A model generated the notes under the pieces. It worked only from the letters and a program-made list of their open reading frames with translations, ran no database searches and had not been told where the DNA came from. A stretch of 64,000 nt of DNA, from positions 7,130,001-7,194,000 of the forward strand of contig JAPTYK010000001.1 of assembly GCA_026913215.1 (NCBI GenBank), written 5' to 3'. The DNA is from Streptomyces diastatochromogenes (GTDB lineage Bacteria > Actinomycetota > Actinomycetes > Streptomycetales > Streptomycetaceae). The stretch's first letter is position 1; the number at the start of each line of letters is the position of its first letter. Of this stretch, positions 43,401 through 53,280 are shown one piece after another. The position numbers were made by a program, and so were the translations under genes.

Positions 43401-43854
43401 GCGGCGAACAGGCGGACGTGGTCCGGTTCGACGCCGGCGGCGTGGCCGAGGAACCCACCTCCTCGGGGCCGAGTCCGGCGGGATCGGCGCCGTCGAGCAG
43501 CGGTGCCAGCGCCGCGCGGACCCGGGCGTACTCGGCGCGGGTGTCGGCGGGCAGGGCGAGGTCCAGGACCTCCCGGGCGGGGTGCGGGACAGGACGCCTC
43601 GGCCGAGCGGCCGTCGGGCGAGGAGGCGCTCACCACCAGGCCGGCGGGCCCGGCCGGCGGCTCGTACTCCAGCCGGTAGCGGCCGTCGCCGTCCGTCCGG
43701 GTCTCGCCGAGCCCGCTCGTGGACCGCAGCCGCCGGGCGGCGAGCGCGACCAGGACGCCCGCGGCGGCCGGCCGCCGTCGGTGACGGTGCCGGTGACGAG
43801 GCGCGGGGCCGGTGGCGGGGCGGAGTCGGGCGGGCCGGCGGTCGCTTCGGTCAT
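34467..43854 (-). CDS. TcA subunit of a Tc toxin, TTR-like N-terminus (frameshifted)
   Basis: About 3,100 corrected residues, larger than typical TcA (about 2,400-2,500). Order: transthyretin/carboxypeptidase-regulatory-like fold (VTGTVTDGG, LGETRTDGDGRYRLEYEPP; about 43590-43850); helical shell start FYGLLRRGLPDDPGDLALRP; a proline-rich low-complexity insert (about 42600-42860); a VRP1/SpvA-like helical region (about 41100-42600); a neuraminidase-like region; then the strong TcA signature NWELFFHIPLLMAQRLGANQ, RWFHRIFDPT (about 37230-37330); and the pore/TcB-binding C-terminus ending LLLVWQYEVTQVG. In characterised Tc systems five TcA chains make the syringe that binds the target cell and injects the TcC tip. 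ATG 43854 has GGAGGAG eight bases upstream, 39 bases after the third Kelch gene. At least ten frameshifts occur. Confidence 0.9.
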
Positions 43855-43893
43855 GGCGGAACTCCTCCGTGCGGTGGGGGTGGTGGTGAGGGA

Positions 43894-45024
43894 CTAGGCG
43901 GTGAACAGCTCGCTGGTGCGGGTGAGCAGGAGGAACGAGCCCGAGGGCGTGGCGGGGCCGGTCCGCGTCGCGCCGCCCGCGACCAGGACCCGGCCGTCGG
44001 CGAGGACGGCGCGGCGAATCGATCCGCCCCACCGCCATCCCGGCCCCTCCGTCCAGCTCCCGAACCGAGGGTCGTAGCGGGCGGAGCTGCGGTAACCGGC
44101 CTCGCCCAGCAGGTCGTCCGTGCCGCCCATGACCAGGACCTCCCCGGTGGGCAGCCGTACCGCCTGGTGCAGCGACCGGCCGCAGGGCATGTCCGCCTCC
44201 CTGCTCCAGGCGCCGGTCACCGGGTCGTAGCGTTCGGCGGTGGCCCTGCTGTACGGGTCGAGGCGCCCCGCGTGCCGGAGTCAGGGTCGCCGCCGCCGGT
44301 GGCGAGCACCGTCCCGTCGGCGAGCGCCGTCAGCCGGTGTCCCGTGCGGGCGCGGCGAAGCCGCCCGTCGCCGTCCAGCGGCCGGTGGCGGGCTCGTAGC
44401 GCTCGCAGTACGCGAGTCCCGCGCCGCCCCGCCAGTCGCGGCGGGTCGCCGCCCAGCCGCCCGCGACGAGCACCGTCCCGTCGGGCAGCGCCACCGCCGG
44501 ATGGAGGAACGCGCGTCGAGCATCGGGCCCGTCGGGGTCCAGCGCCCCGACACCGGGTCGAAGACCTCGGCCGAGGACAGGAGCGCTCGCTGTCCGGGAG
44601 CGGGCCGCGGTGCCGCCGGCGACGAGCACCCGGCCGTCCGGCAGCAGGGTCGCGGAATGGCCGCACCGCGCCCGCCCCATCCGTCCCGCGTCCGACCAGC
44701 GCCGCTCGGCCGGGTCGTACGTCTCGGCGCTGTCCAGCGCCCCACGGGAAGCCGAGCCCTTCCGCAGCCGCCGACGACCAGGACGCGACCGTCGGCGAGC
44801 AGGGTGGTGGAGTGCATCCGCCGGGCCTCGCGGAGCGGCGCGGCCCGGTCCACGCTCCGTCGCGCGGGTCGAAGAGCGCCGTCCCGTCCTGGGCGGCGAG
44901 CCGGTCGTCGCCGCCGCCGGCGACCAGGACGCGGCCGTCCGCGAGCCGTACGGCGGCGCTGGCCGCCCGAACAGGTTCCGCTCCACGGCAGTTCGCCGGC
45001 CGGTGTCCACCGTCCTCGGCTCAT
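43894..45024 (-). CDS. Kelch-repeat beta-propeller protein 3 (next to TcA; frameshifted)
   Basis: Third of three tandem Kelch genes. It starts at the ATG (MSRGRWTPAGELPWSGT) that overlaps the stop of Kelch 2 (ATGA at 45021-45024) and ends TSELFTA at TAG 43894-43896. Kelch strands are visible as HSATLLPDGRVLVAGGTA, VALPDGTVLVAGGW, LPTGEVLVMGGTDDLL and LADGRVLVAGGATRTG, separated by Y-P-x-x-x-x-W turns such as ERYEPATGRWTATG. With about 376 residues and six or so motifs it should fold as one propeller. It shares DMPCGRSLHQAVRL with the other two copies. No signal peptide is seen. It lies 39 bases before TcA and is probably co-transcribed with it. Several frameshifts are present. Confidence 0.82.
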
Positions 45025-46225
45025 GGCGTGAACACCTCCGCCCGTCCGGCCTGGACCGGCCGGTCCGATCGCGGGGCGGCCGCGTCGGCGCGGGAGACGC
45101 CGTCGACCGCGAGCACCCGCCCGTCGTCGAGCACCGTCGCCCCGAACGCCCAGCGGCCGGTGGCCATGGGGCCCGCCGGCTCCCAGTGCCGGGCGCCGAC
45201 CCGCAGGAGCAGCGTGCTCGCGAACCCCGTGTACGGGCAGGCGCTCTCGGTGCCGCCGAAGACCAGCACGCCGTCCGCCGTCGGCACCGCCCGGTGGAAG
45301 GAGCGCCCCCACGGCAGGGGCGGCCCCGGGCGCCAGACGCCGGTCGCCACGTCGTAGATCTCCGTGCTCGCCAGGCTGTACGGGTGGAAGCGGGCGTCGT
45401 CCGAGGCGCGGCCGGATTCGCCGCCGATCGCGAGGACGGACCCGTCGGGGAGGGGCACGGCCTGGTGCACGGCCCTGGCCGCGCGCAGCGAACCGGTCGG
45501 CTCCCAGGTCCCGCTCCCGGCTCGTACACCTCGCACAGGCCCAGCGCGGCGCCGCCGTCGTACCGCACGGTGCTGACCATGCCGCCCACGGCGAGGACGC
45601 GGCCCCGGGCAGCGGCACCGCCACGTGGTGCCGGCGGGCCACGGTCATGGCGCCCGTCGGCTCCCAGGTCTCGTGGACCGGGTCGAAGACCTCGGCGGAC
45701 GCCAGCGTGAGCATGTCGTGGCGGGAGCGGGGCGCTGGCCGCCCGCGACGAGGACCCGGCCGTCGCCGAGAGCGTCGCCGAGTGGCCGTTGCGGGCCTCG
45801 GTCATCTCCGTCGTGGCCCGCCAGGTCCCGCCGCCGGGGTCGAACAACTCGGCATGGCCGAGGGTTGGTTGGGGGAAGGCCTGGGGGCCGGGGATGCCGC
45901 CGGCGGCGAGTGCGCGGCCGTCGAGGAGCGCGGTGAGGGAGTGCATCCGCCGGCCCTGGACCAGCCGGCCGGTCACCGTCCACGCGCCGGGTCCCGGGTC
46001 GTACGCGCAGGAGGAGTCCAGGGCTTCGAGCAGCGGCCCCGCGCCGCCCGCGGCGAGGGCACGGCCGTCCTTCAGGGTGACCGGACCCTCGTACGGGCCG
46101 TGCCGGAGGGCGGCGGGACCGGGAACTCCCGGCGGTCGCCCAGCCGCCCGCCCCGCGCACGCGCCGGGGCTCCGCCGTTCCCGCTCCGCCGGCCAGTAGG
46201 TCGCGCACTGCCACTCCTCGCGCAT
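45021..46225 (-). CDS. Kelch-repeat beta-propeller protein 2 (frameshifted)
   Basis: Middle Kelch gene, about 400 residues. It starts at ATG 46225, inside an ATGA overlap with Kelch 1, and ends RAEVFTP at TGA 45021-45023, inside the next ATGA overlap. Motifs include VTLKDGRALAAGGAG, ALLDGRALAAGGIPG, PLPDGSVLAIGGES, and TVLDDGRVLAVDGVS, with AEVFDPVHETWEPTGAM and ASTEIYDVATGVWRPG as the intervening turns. PLPWGRSFHRAVPT marks the segment common to all three copies. The N-terminal 40 residues (MREEWQCATYWPAERERR) are not Kelch-like. It likely folds as a separate propeller; whether it binds TcA, the toxin shell or a target glycan is unknown. Confidence 0.82.
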
Positions 46226-47442
46226 CAGGGCGTGTACGTCTCGGTGCCGGCGGTGACCCGGTCCTCGCCCGGCACCGGGGCCGCCGCCCAGAGTGGGTGA
46301 GACCGCCCATGACCAGGACCCGCCCGTCGGGCAGGGCGAGCGCGGCCGGGGCCCAGCGGCCCTCGCCCATCGGGAACTCGTCCGACCAGACGCGGGCGCC
46401 CGGGTCGTACAGCACGGCGTTCTGGTAGCCGACGGCGAGCGAGGAGTCGTCCGTGCCGCCGAGCACGAGCACGGCGCCCGACCTCAGCCGGACCGCCCGG
46501 TGGTGGCTGCGGCCCCACGGCATGTCGGCGTCGGCGCTCCAGGTGCCCGCGTCCGGGTCGTAGCGCTCGGTGCTCCACTGGCTGTACGGGTCGTAGGCCC
46601 AGTCCTCGTCCCGGAAGCCCCGCATGTCCCCGCCGGTGACGAGCACGCCGCCGCCGAGGAGCGGGGTGGCCTGGTGGCCCTTGCGGGCGGAGGCGAGGGT
46701 GCCGGTGGGCTCCCAGCTCGCGTCGCCGGGGTGGAACAGCTCGCAGTGGCCGAGCGCCGCGTAGCCGCCGCGCCCCACGGCGAGCGCCCCGCCGACCAGC
46801 AGGACCCGGCCGTCGTCGAGCCGCACCGCCGGGTGACCGAACCGGGCGTCCGTCATCGGGGCGCGCACCGGCGTCCACCGCCGGCTGTCGGGGTCGTACA
46901 GCTCGGCGGAGCGCAGGGTGCGCAGGAGTGGTCGTCGCGGGCCGTGCAGCCGCCCGCGACGAGGACGCGGCCGTCCTTCAGGGCCGTCGCCGAATGCGAG
47001 AACCGGCCCTGGGAGAGCCCGCCGACGGGGACCCAGCCGCTTCCGGGGACGTACAGCTCGGCCGTGGCGAGGCCGGCCGGGGGCACTCCGGGTCCGGCGC
47101 CGAGGCCGCCGGTCACCAGGATCTGCCCGTTTTCGAGGCGGGTCACGGTGTGCAGCCGGCGGGCCTGCGTGAGCGGGGTGTGGACCTCCAGACGCCCGTC
47201 GACACGGTGAGGACCATGCTGCTGTCGGTCGGCAGCCGCCGCCCGTCCTCGCCGCCCGCGAGCAGCACCTCGTCGTCGCCGAGCACGGCCGCCGCGTCGG
47301 CGGGCTGCGCCCAGAACCCGGCGTACGGCATGTCGGGAGCCGGCTGCCAGGTGCCGGGGCGGTCCCCGGCGCCGCGGCGCGCGGCGTCCCGTCCGGAAGC
47401 CGCGGGGCGCGGCGGGCGCATCCGTTCCACACGATGCCGCAC
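46225..47442 (-). CDS. Kelch-repeat beta-propeller protein 1, first gene of the TcA operon (frameshifted)
   Basis: First Kelch gene, about 405 residues, ending GTETYTP at TGA 46225-46227. Kelch strands: VTRLENGQILVTGGLG, ATALKDGRVLVAGGCT, VRLDDGRVLLVGGALA, LLGGGVLVTGGDMRG, VRLRSGAVLVLGGTDDS and LALPDGRVLVMGGLTH; turns such as AELYDPDSRRWTPVRAP. DMPWGRSHHRAVRL is the segment shared with the other copies. The start is uncertain: GTG 47442 is in frame with GGAGGA about 18 bases upstream; GTG 47487 also exists. No clear signal peptide is visible. It heads a four-gene operon Kelch1-Kelch2-Kelch3-TcA. Frames change near 47150, 46870 and 46280. Confidence 0.8.
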
Positions 47443-47542
47443 CTCATCTCGTCGGGGCGTTCCTCCCCGGGAGTTGGGCGCGGACACGACGTCATCCGTC
47501 CGGAGTAGGAAGAAACGATCACTCCGGACGGACGGGTCACGT

Positions 47543-47566
47543 CGGTGCCTCGGTGCCTCGGTGCCT
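47543..47566. repeat. Three tandem copies of CGGTGCCT
   Basis: CGGTGCCT is repeated exactly three times head to tail (47543-47550, 47551-47558, 47559-47566), just after the stop of the acyl-CoA dehydrogenase gene and before the Kelch operon. Confidence 0.8.
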
Positions 47567-47571
47567 CCGCG

Positions 47572-48643
47572 TCAGACCGTGAGCAGCCCCAGGTCCGCCG
47601 CGAGGCGGGCGCGGTGCCAGGACGGCGGGCCGAAGAGCCGGGCCGAGCCGTGCGCCCGCTTGAAGTAGCGGTGGGCGTCGTGCTCCCAGGTGATGCCGAT
47701 GCCGCCGTGCAGCTGGATCATCTCGCCCGCCACCGCCGAGAACGCCTCCGAGCAGGCGGACTTGGCGGCGGCCGCGTGGCGGGTCAGCTCCGGGTCGCCG
47801 CGGCGGCGGCGAAGGAGGCGCCGAGCGCGGCCGAACGCGCCGACTCCACCAGCACGTACGCGTCCGCGAGACGGTGCTTGACGGCCTGGAAGGAGCCGAT
47901 GGCCCGGCCGAACTGGACCCGCTCCTTGGTGTAGGCCAGGGTGAGTTCGAGGCAGCGCGCGGCGGCGCCGACCTGCTCGGCGGCGAGCGCCGCGCAGGCC
48001 AGGTCCAGCACGCGCGCGAGGATCCGGTCGCCCGCGCCCTCCGCCCCGACGAGCCGGCCCTCCGCCGCCACGAGCTCCACGCGCGCCTGCGCCCGCGTGG
48101 AGTCCATCGTGACGGCCGCCTCGCGGCGCACGCCCGCGCCGTCCACGGGCACCTCGAAGAGCGAGACGCCCGCTCCCGAACGGGCCGCCACCAGCAGGAC
48201 CCCGGCTCCGGCGCCGTCGAGGACGTGCTCCTTGGCGCCGGTGATCCGCCACGTACCGCCGGGCCCGGGGAGGCCTCGGCCCGTACCGCCGACGGGTCCC
48301 ACGAGCCGTGCTCGGCCCAGGCCAGGGCCCCCACCACGGCGCCCGAGGCCAGCTCCGGCAGCAGCCGGGCGCAGGCCTCCGCGTCGTCCGAGGCGAGCAG
48401 CGCCTCCGTCACGAGGACCGCGGAGCCGAGGTACGGGACGGGGCTCAGCTCCCGCCCCAGCTCCTCCAGCACCACGTGGACCTCCCCGGCCCCGTAGCCG
48501 GCGCCGCCGTACTCCTCGGGGACGGCGAGCCCCGCGACGCCGATCTGCTCGGTCAGCGGCCGCCAGGCCGCGTCCCCCGGGTGCCGCCCGAGCACGGCCC
48601 GTACGGCGGACCGCAGTTCTTCCTGTTCCTCCGTCGGCCTCAT
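47572..48643 (-). CDS. Acyl-CoA dehydrogenase-family protein (frameshifted)
   Basis: A flavin (FAD) acyl-CoA dehydrogenase-type protein of about 355 residues. The N-terminal helices (PTEEQEELRSAVRAVLGR, VAGLAVPEEYGGAGYGAGEV) and the C-terminal FAD/substrate motifs (ERVQFGRAIGSFQAVKHRLAD, IQLHGGIGITWEHDAHRYFKR) are clear. It resembles the short FadE members that work as heteromeric partners in steroid degradation, but I cannot assign which. ATG 48643 overlaps the transporter stop (ATGA) and has GAGGAG seven bases upstream. Frames change near 48275 and 47800; the gene ends at 47572-47574. It ends the minus-strand branch of the steroid-type cluster. Confidence 0.85.
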
Positions 48644-50027
48644 GCCTGTGCTCCTCTCGATGTCGTACGGGTACGGGGCGGCGCGGCCGCCGCAGGGTCC
48701 TCCGGGTCCTCCGCCGACAGGTCCCGGCCCCGGGTCTCGGCCGTGCGCCAGACGGCGAGCGCGGTCACCAGACCGCAGACGACGGCGAGCACCACGAGGG
48801 GCGTGCTGCTGACGTCCTCGGAGGAGGAGAGCAGGGTGCCGGCGAACATCGGGGTGAATCCGCCGCCGATCAGCGCGGCCAGCTGATAGCCGAGCGAGGC
48901 GCCGGTGTAGCGGACGCGGGTGCCGAACATCTCCGAGAGCAGCGGCCCGAGCGGCGCGTACATCGCGGACTGCACCACCTGGCCGAGGACCATGCCGAGG
49001 ATGAGCGGCGTGGTCGAGCGGGCGTCGACCAGGGCGTACACCGGATGGGCGAGCAGGACCACGCCGGCCGCGCCGCCCAGCACGACGGCCCGGCGGCCGA
49101 GGCGGTCGGAGAGCGCCGAGAACAGCGGGATGGACACCAGGCCGGTGAGCGAGGTGAAGAGCAGCCCGGTCATCACCTCGGAGGTGGCGTACCCGATGGC
49201 CGTGGCGTACGTGAGCATGAACGTGCTGATCAGCGCCGTCAGCGCGAACGGGCCGATGCCCACGGCACACGCGAGGACCAGGTTGCGCGGCCTGCGCAGC
49301 ACCCGCGCCAGCGGCATGCCGGGCGCCTCCCCTGCGTCGCGCGCCTCCGCCGCCTGCCGGAAGAGCGGGCTCTCGCTGATGCTGACGCGCACGTACAGAC
49401 CGATGCCGAGGAGCACCGCGCTGAACAGGAACGGGACGCGCCAGCCCCAGGACAGGAAGGAGGCGTGGGGGAGCAGCGAGGTGAGCGTGACGGCGACCGT
49501 GGAGAGCAGGAACCCGATCGGGGAGCCCATCTGCATCACGCCGCTCCACAGGCCGCGGCGCCCGGGGTCGGCGTGCTCGACGACCATGAGGGTCGCGCCG
49601 GCCCACTCCCCGCCGATGGCGACGCCCTGGACGACGCGGAACAGCACCAGGAGCACGGGAGCGGCGACGCCGATCGTCCCGTACGTGGGAGGACGCCGAT
49701 CAGGAAGCTCGCCACGCCCATCAGGGCCATGGTGAGGACTAGCATGGACTTGCGGCCGAGGCGGTCGCCGAAGTGCCCGAAGACGGCGCCGCCGAGCGGA
49801 CGCGCCACATAGCCGGCGGCGAGGGTCCCGAAGGCGGCGATCGTGCCGACGGTGGGATCGGCCTCGGGGAAGAACAGCTCGCCGAAGACGAGCGCGGCCA
49901 TCGTGCCGTAGAGCAGGAAGTCGTAGTACTCGATGACGGTGCCGAGCAGGCTCGACAGCGCCACCCTGCGCAGCAGGGCGGGGTCGGAGGGTCTCGCGGG
50001 GACGTGCGGGGACGGTGCGGGGGACAC
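48640..50027 (-). CDS. MFS transporter, metabolite:H+ symporter (MHS) type (one frameshift)
   Basis: Twelve hydrophobic helices are predicted. The MHS subfamily signature is present at both ends: LGTVIEYYDFLLYGTMAALVF in the first helix, FGHFGDRLGRKSMLVLTM in the first cytoplasmic loop, and RVVQGVAIGGEWAGATLMVVEHA in helix four. This class imports organic acids or zwitterions with protons (shikimate, proline-betaine and alpha-ketoglutarate permeases). One G-run indel near 49690 splits the frame; the corrected length is about 462 residues. GTG 50027 has GGGAG six bases upstream. Co-transcription with the dehydrogenase gene and its place inside the cluster suggest import of a steroid-derived acid; that is inference. 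Confidence 0.87.
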
Positions 50028-50171
50028 GCTGACTCCCGGGTGCGGTAGGGACGGTGGGGACGGGGGCGCGGTACGGGGCCCGAGCGGCGTCGGGCGCCCG
50101 CCGCCCGAGCGGGGAGGCGGGCGCCGCCCGGGGCGCGGGGCGCGGGGAGACGCGGGGACGCGGGCGCCCCG

Positions 50172-51245
50172 TCAGGGCGGGGCCCCGGGACGCGGGCGCC
50201 CTCGGGAAGCGGGGACGTGCGGGCGGTCAGGGGCGAGGACGCGGGCGCGGCAGGCCGCGGGGTGCCCCAGGCGTCGCGGAGCGGACGGGCCTTGCGGATC
50301 CACAGGGCGAGGTCCAGCTCCTCCGTGTAGCCGACGGCCCCGTGGAGCTGGAGGGCGGTGCGGGCGGCGGCGTACGCGGCCTCGCCCGCCGTGACCTTCG
50401 CCGCGGCGACCTCGGCGCCGGCGTGCGCCGCGCCTTCCGTCAGGGCGAGGGCGGCCGAGTGCAGCAGGGGCTGGGCGAACTCCAGGGCGAGGCGTGTCGG
50501 CCAGCCGGTGCTTCACCGCCTGGAAGGAGCCGATGGCGACGCCGAACTGGGTGCGCTGCTTCACGTACTCCACGGTCCGGTCGAGCAGGGCCCGGCCGAG
50601 GCCGAGGCACTGGGCGGCGGTGGCCAGCGCGGCGACCTCGGCGGCGTGCGCGGCGGCGCCGCCACCGCCGGGCCCCGGGCCAGGACGGTGCCGCCGAGCG
50701 GGCGGGCGAGGCGGCGCGCGGGGTCGGCGGAGGGCTGCACGGGGCCGTGCGTCTCCGCCAGGCGCACGGTGTCGCCCTCGACGACGAGCACGGCGTCGGC
50801 GGCGTCGGGGTCCAGGGCGTAGGGCCCCGGCTCCCGGCGCGCACAGGAGACGACCGCCTTGCCCGAGGCGATCTGCGGCAGCCAGGCGGCCGCGGCGTCC
50901 TTGAGCCGGTCGTCCTTGAGTCGGCCGTCTCCGAGCCGGTCGTCTCCGAGCCGGTCCAGGAGCGCCGCCGCGGCGACCGTCTCCACCAGCGGGCCGGGTA
51001 CGGCGTGGCGACCCAACTCGGTGAAGGCGACTGTCAGTTCGACCGGAAGGGGGCCCAGTCCCTCGTACCGCTCGGGGACGGAGAGGGCGAACACCCCGCC
51101 TCCGCGAGCCGGGACCAGAGGGCGCGGCCGGGCGCGGTGTCCCCGCCCGCCCAGGCCCGCGCGGTCGCGGGGTGTCGGCGGCCGTGAGCATGGCGTCGAG
51201 GGAGCGGGCGAACTCCCGCTGCTCGTCGTCGAGGAGGAACCGCAT
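50172..51245 (-). CDS. fadE32: Acyl-CoA dehydrogenase, FadE32-like (frameshifted)
   Basis: The N-terminus MRFLLDDEQREFARSLDAML follows directly on the FadE31-like gene, as fadE32 does in mycobacteria. Middle: VPERYEGLGPLPVELTVAFT, ELGRHAVPGPLVETVAAAAL. C-terminus: RTVEYVKQRTQFGVAIGSFQ, then in another frame LQLHGAVGYTEELDLALWIRK. In Mycobacterium the FadE31/32/33 proteins act on CoA thioesters late in HIP degradation. ATG 51245 shares bases with the upstream stop (TGATG). Three or more breaks occur and the stop is not certain: 50172 is the end of one frame, but the true frame may end near 50227. The symbol is given by order and resemblance, not by proof. Confidence 0.68.
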   Translation of the reverse strand: MRFLLDDEQREFARSLDAMLTAADTPRPRGPGRAGTPRPAAPSGPGSRRRGVRPLRPRAVRGTGPPSGRTDSRLHRVGSPRRTRPAGGDGRRGGAPGPARRRPARRRPTQGRPAQGRRGRLAAADRLGQGGRLLCAPGAGALRPGPRRRRRRARRRGRHRAPGGDARPRAALRRPRAPPRPPARRHRPGPGPGGGGAAAHAAEVAALATAAQCLGLGRALLDRTVEYVKQRTQFGVAIGSFQAVKHRLADTPRPGVRPAPAALGRPRPDGRRGARRRRGRRGEGHGGRGRVRRRPHRPPAPRGRRLHGGAGPRPVDPQGPSAPRRLGHPAACRARVLAPDRPHVPASRGRPRPGAPP

Positions 51246-52411
51246 CACCGGCGTCCTTCGGGAGGCCGAGCAGCCGCTCGGCGATGATGTCGCGCTGGAT
51301 CTCGTTGGTGCCGGCATAGACGGGACCGGCGAGGGAGAAGGTGTGGCCCTCGGCCCAGCCGCCGTGCGCGGGCGCGTCCGCGGCTCCGTCGGACAGTTCG
51401 CCGTACGGCCCGAGCAGGTCGAGGGCGGTCTCGTGGAGCGCGATGTCGAGCTCGGACCAGAAGACCTTGTTGAGGCTGGACTCGGCGCCGATCGAGCCTC
51501 CGGCGGCGATGCGCGAGACGCCCGCGTACGCGGACAGCCGGTAGGCGCGCGCCCCGATGACGGCGTCGGCGACCCGGTCGCGCAGGGCGGTGTCGGAGGG
51601 TCGGCGGTCTCCCGCCACAGCTCCGTGAGCCGCTCGGCGGCGGCCGTGAACCGTCCCGGGCTGCGCAGGGTGAGCCCCCGCTCGTTGCCCGCGGTGCTCA
51701 TCGCGACCCGCCAGCCCTGTCCGGGCGCGCCGATCACGTCCTCGTCGGGCACGAACACGTCGTCGAGGAAGAGTTCGGCGAAGGCGGGCTTGCCGTCGAG
51801 GCGCCCGATGGGCCGTACGGTCACGCCCTCGGCGTCCAGCGGGAACATCAGGTACGTGAGGCCCTGGTGCGGCTTCGGGGTGTCGGGGTCGCTGCGGAAC
51901 AGGCCGAAGGCGCGGTCGGCGAAGGCCGCCCGGGACGACCAGGTCTTCTGGCCGCGCAGCAGCCAGCCGCCCTCGGTCCGTACGGCCGTGGAGCGCAGCG
52001 AGGCGAGGTCGGAGCCGGACTCGGGCTCGGACCAGGCCTGGGCCCAGATGACCTCGCCGCTCGCCATGGAGGGCAGGACGCGGGCGCGCTGCTCGTCGGT
52101 GCCGTGCTCGAAGAGCGTGGGGGCGAGGAGGTTGATGCCGTTCTGGCTGACCCGGCCGGGGCGCCGGCCGCGAAGTACTCCTCCTCGAAGACCAGCCACT
52201 CCAGGAGCGAGGCGCCCCGGCCGCCGTACTCCTCGGGCCAGGAGACCACCGACCAGCGGTCGGCGGACAGGGTCCCCTCCCACTCCCGGTGGGCGGCGAA
52301 GCCCTCCTCCGTCTCCAGGGAGGGCAGGGGGGTGCCGGGCACGTGGGCGGCGAGCCAGGCGCGGGCCTCGGCCCGGAAGGCGTCCTCCGCCGCGGTGAAG
52401 TCGAGGTCCAT
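51245..52411 (-). CDS. fadE31: Acyl-CoA dehydrogenase, FadE31-like (frameshifted)
   Basis: About 388 residues. MDLDFTAAEDAFRAEARAWL starts it; WPEEYGGRGASLLEWLVFEE, IWAQAWSEPESGSDLASLRS, FLDDVFVPDEDVIGAPGQGW and AGTNEIQRDIIAERLLGLPK follow. The pattern, including SEPESGSDLASLRST, is very like mycobacterial FadE31 as I recall it. It is an FAD enzyme that dehydrogenates a CoA thioester in steroid-ring breakdown. ATG 52411 overlaps the hydratase stop (ATGA). The end is inferred: with one G added near 51247 the protein ends GLPKDAG and stops in a TGATG overlap with the next gene. Breaks also occur near 52160 and 51605. Confidence 0.75.
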
Positions 52412-53268
52412 CAGGCTCCCGCCTCCTTCATGGCGCGGATGTCCATGCCGCCCAGCGCGTCGGGGGCGGTCTCGGCGTTGTGCGCGTGCGCGAGGTGGTG
52501 CAGTCCGAAGACCGAGTCCATGCCGGTGTGCAGGCCCTGGAGGTCCTCGGCCTGGTTGACGGCGCGCTTGGTCAGGGCCAGGCCCATGCGGGGCATCTCG
52601 GCGATGCGGTGGGCCAACTCCAGGGTCCTCTCCCTCAGTTCCCCGGGCGGGACGACCCGGTTGACCATGCCGACCTCGTAGGCGCGCCGGGCGCCCATCC
52701 GGTCGCCGGTGAACAGGAACTCCTTGGCGACGCGCGGGGGCATGACCCACGGGTGGGCGAAGTACTCGACGCCGGGGATGCCCATGCGGACCACCGGGTC
52801 GGCGAAGAACGCGTCCTCGGAGGCGACGATGAGGTCGCACACCCAGGCGAGCATCAGGCCGCCCGCGACGCAGGCGCCCTGCACCGAGGCGACCATGGGC
52901 TTGGGCAGTTCGCGCCAGCGCCGGCACATGCCGAGGTAGACCTCGGACTCGCGGGCGAAGCGGCTCTCGGCGCCCCGCTTGTCCGAGTGGTCCCACCAGA
53001 GCCCCGCCTTCCGTTCGAAGGGCAGGTGGGCGTCCCGTTCGGGGGTGCCGATGTCGTGGCCGGCGGAGAAGTGCTTCCCCGCTCCGGCGAGCACGACGAC
53101 CTTGACCTCGTCGTCCTCGGCCGCGCGGTAGAAGGCGCGGTCGAGGGCGTACGTCATCGCGGAGTTCTGGGCGTTGCGGTAATCGGGCCGGTCCATCGTG
53201 ACCACGGCCACCGGGCCGAGGCGTTCGTAGCGGACCGGTGCCGTGGATGTGGTGCGGGCAGCGGACAT
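52411..53268 (-). CDS. Enoyl-CoA hydratase/isomerase (crotonase family)
   Basis: A 285-residue crotonase in one clean frame. The CoA-binding and oxyanion segments are GAGKHFSAGHDIGTPERDA and QGACVAGGLMLAWVCDLIVA, with an acidic residue in SEDAFFADPVVRMGIPG. It hydrates or isomerises an enoyl-CoA in steroid side-chain or ring breakdown. ATG 53268 has GGAGG five bases upstream and faces fadE30 across a KstR2-like operator. It resembles the mycobacterial EchA19 type (WWDHSDKRGAESRFARE), but the assignment is not certain. It heads the minus-strand operon hydratase-fadE31-fadE32. Confidence 0.88.
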   Translation of the reverse strand: MSAARTTSTAPVRYERLGPVAVVTMDRPDYRNAQNSAMTYALDRAFYRAAEDDEVKVVVLAGAGKHFSAGHDIGTPERDAHLPFERKAGLWWDHSDKRGAESRFARESEVYLGMCRRWRELPKPMVASVQGACVAGGLMLAWVCDLIVASEDAFFADPVVRMGIPGVEYFAHPWVMPPRVAKEFLFTGDRMGARRAYEVGMVNRVVPPGELRERTLELAHRIAEMPRMGLALTKRAVNQAEDLQGLHTGMDSVFGLHHLAHAHNAETAPDALGGMDIRAMKEAGA

Positions 53269-53280
53269 CCGCCCTCCTTC

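Noticed and set aside
34467..47442. Extracellular contractile injection system or phage tail
   Set aside because: No sheath, tube, baseplate or AAA+ genes are present; the large proteins match TcA and Kelch families.
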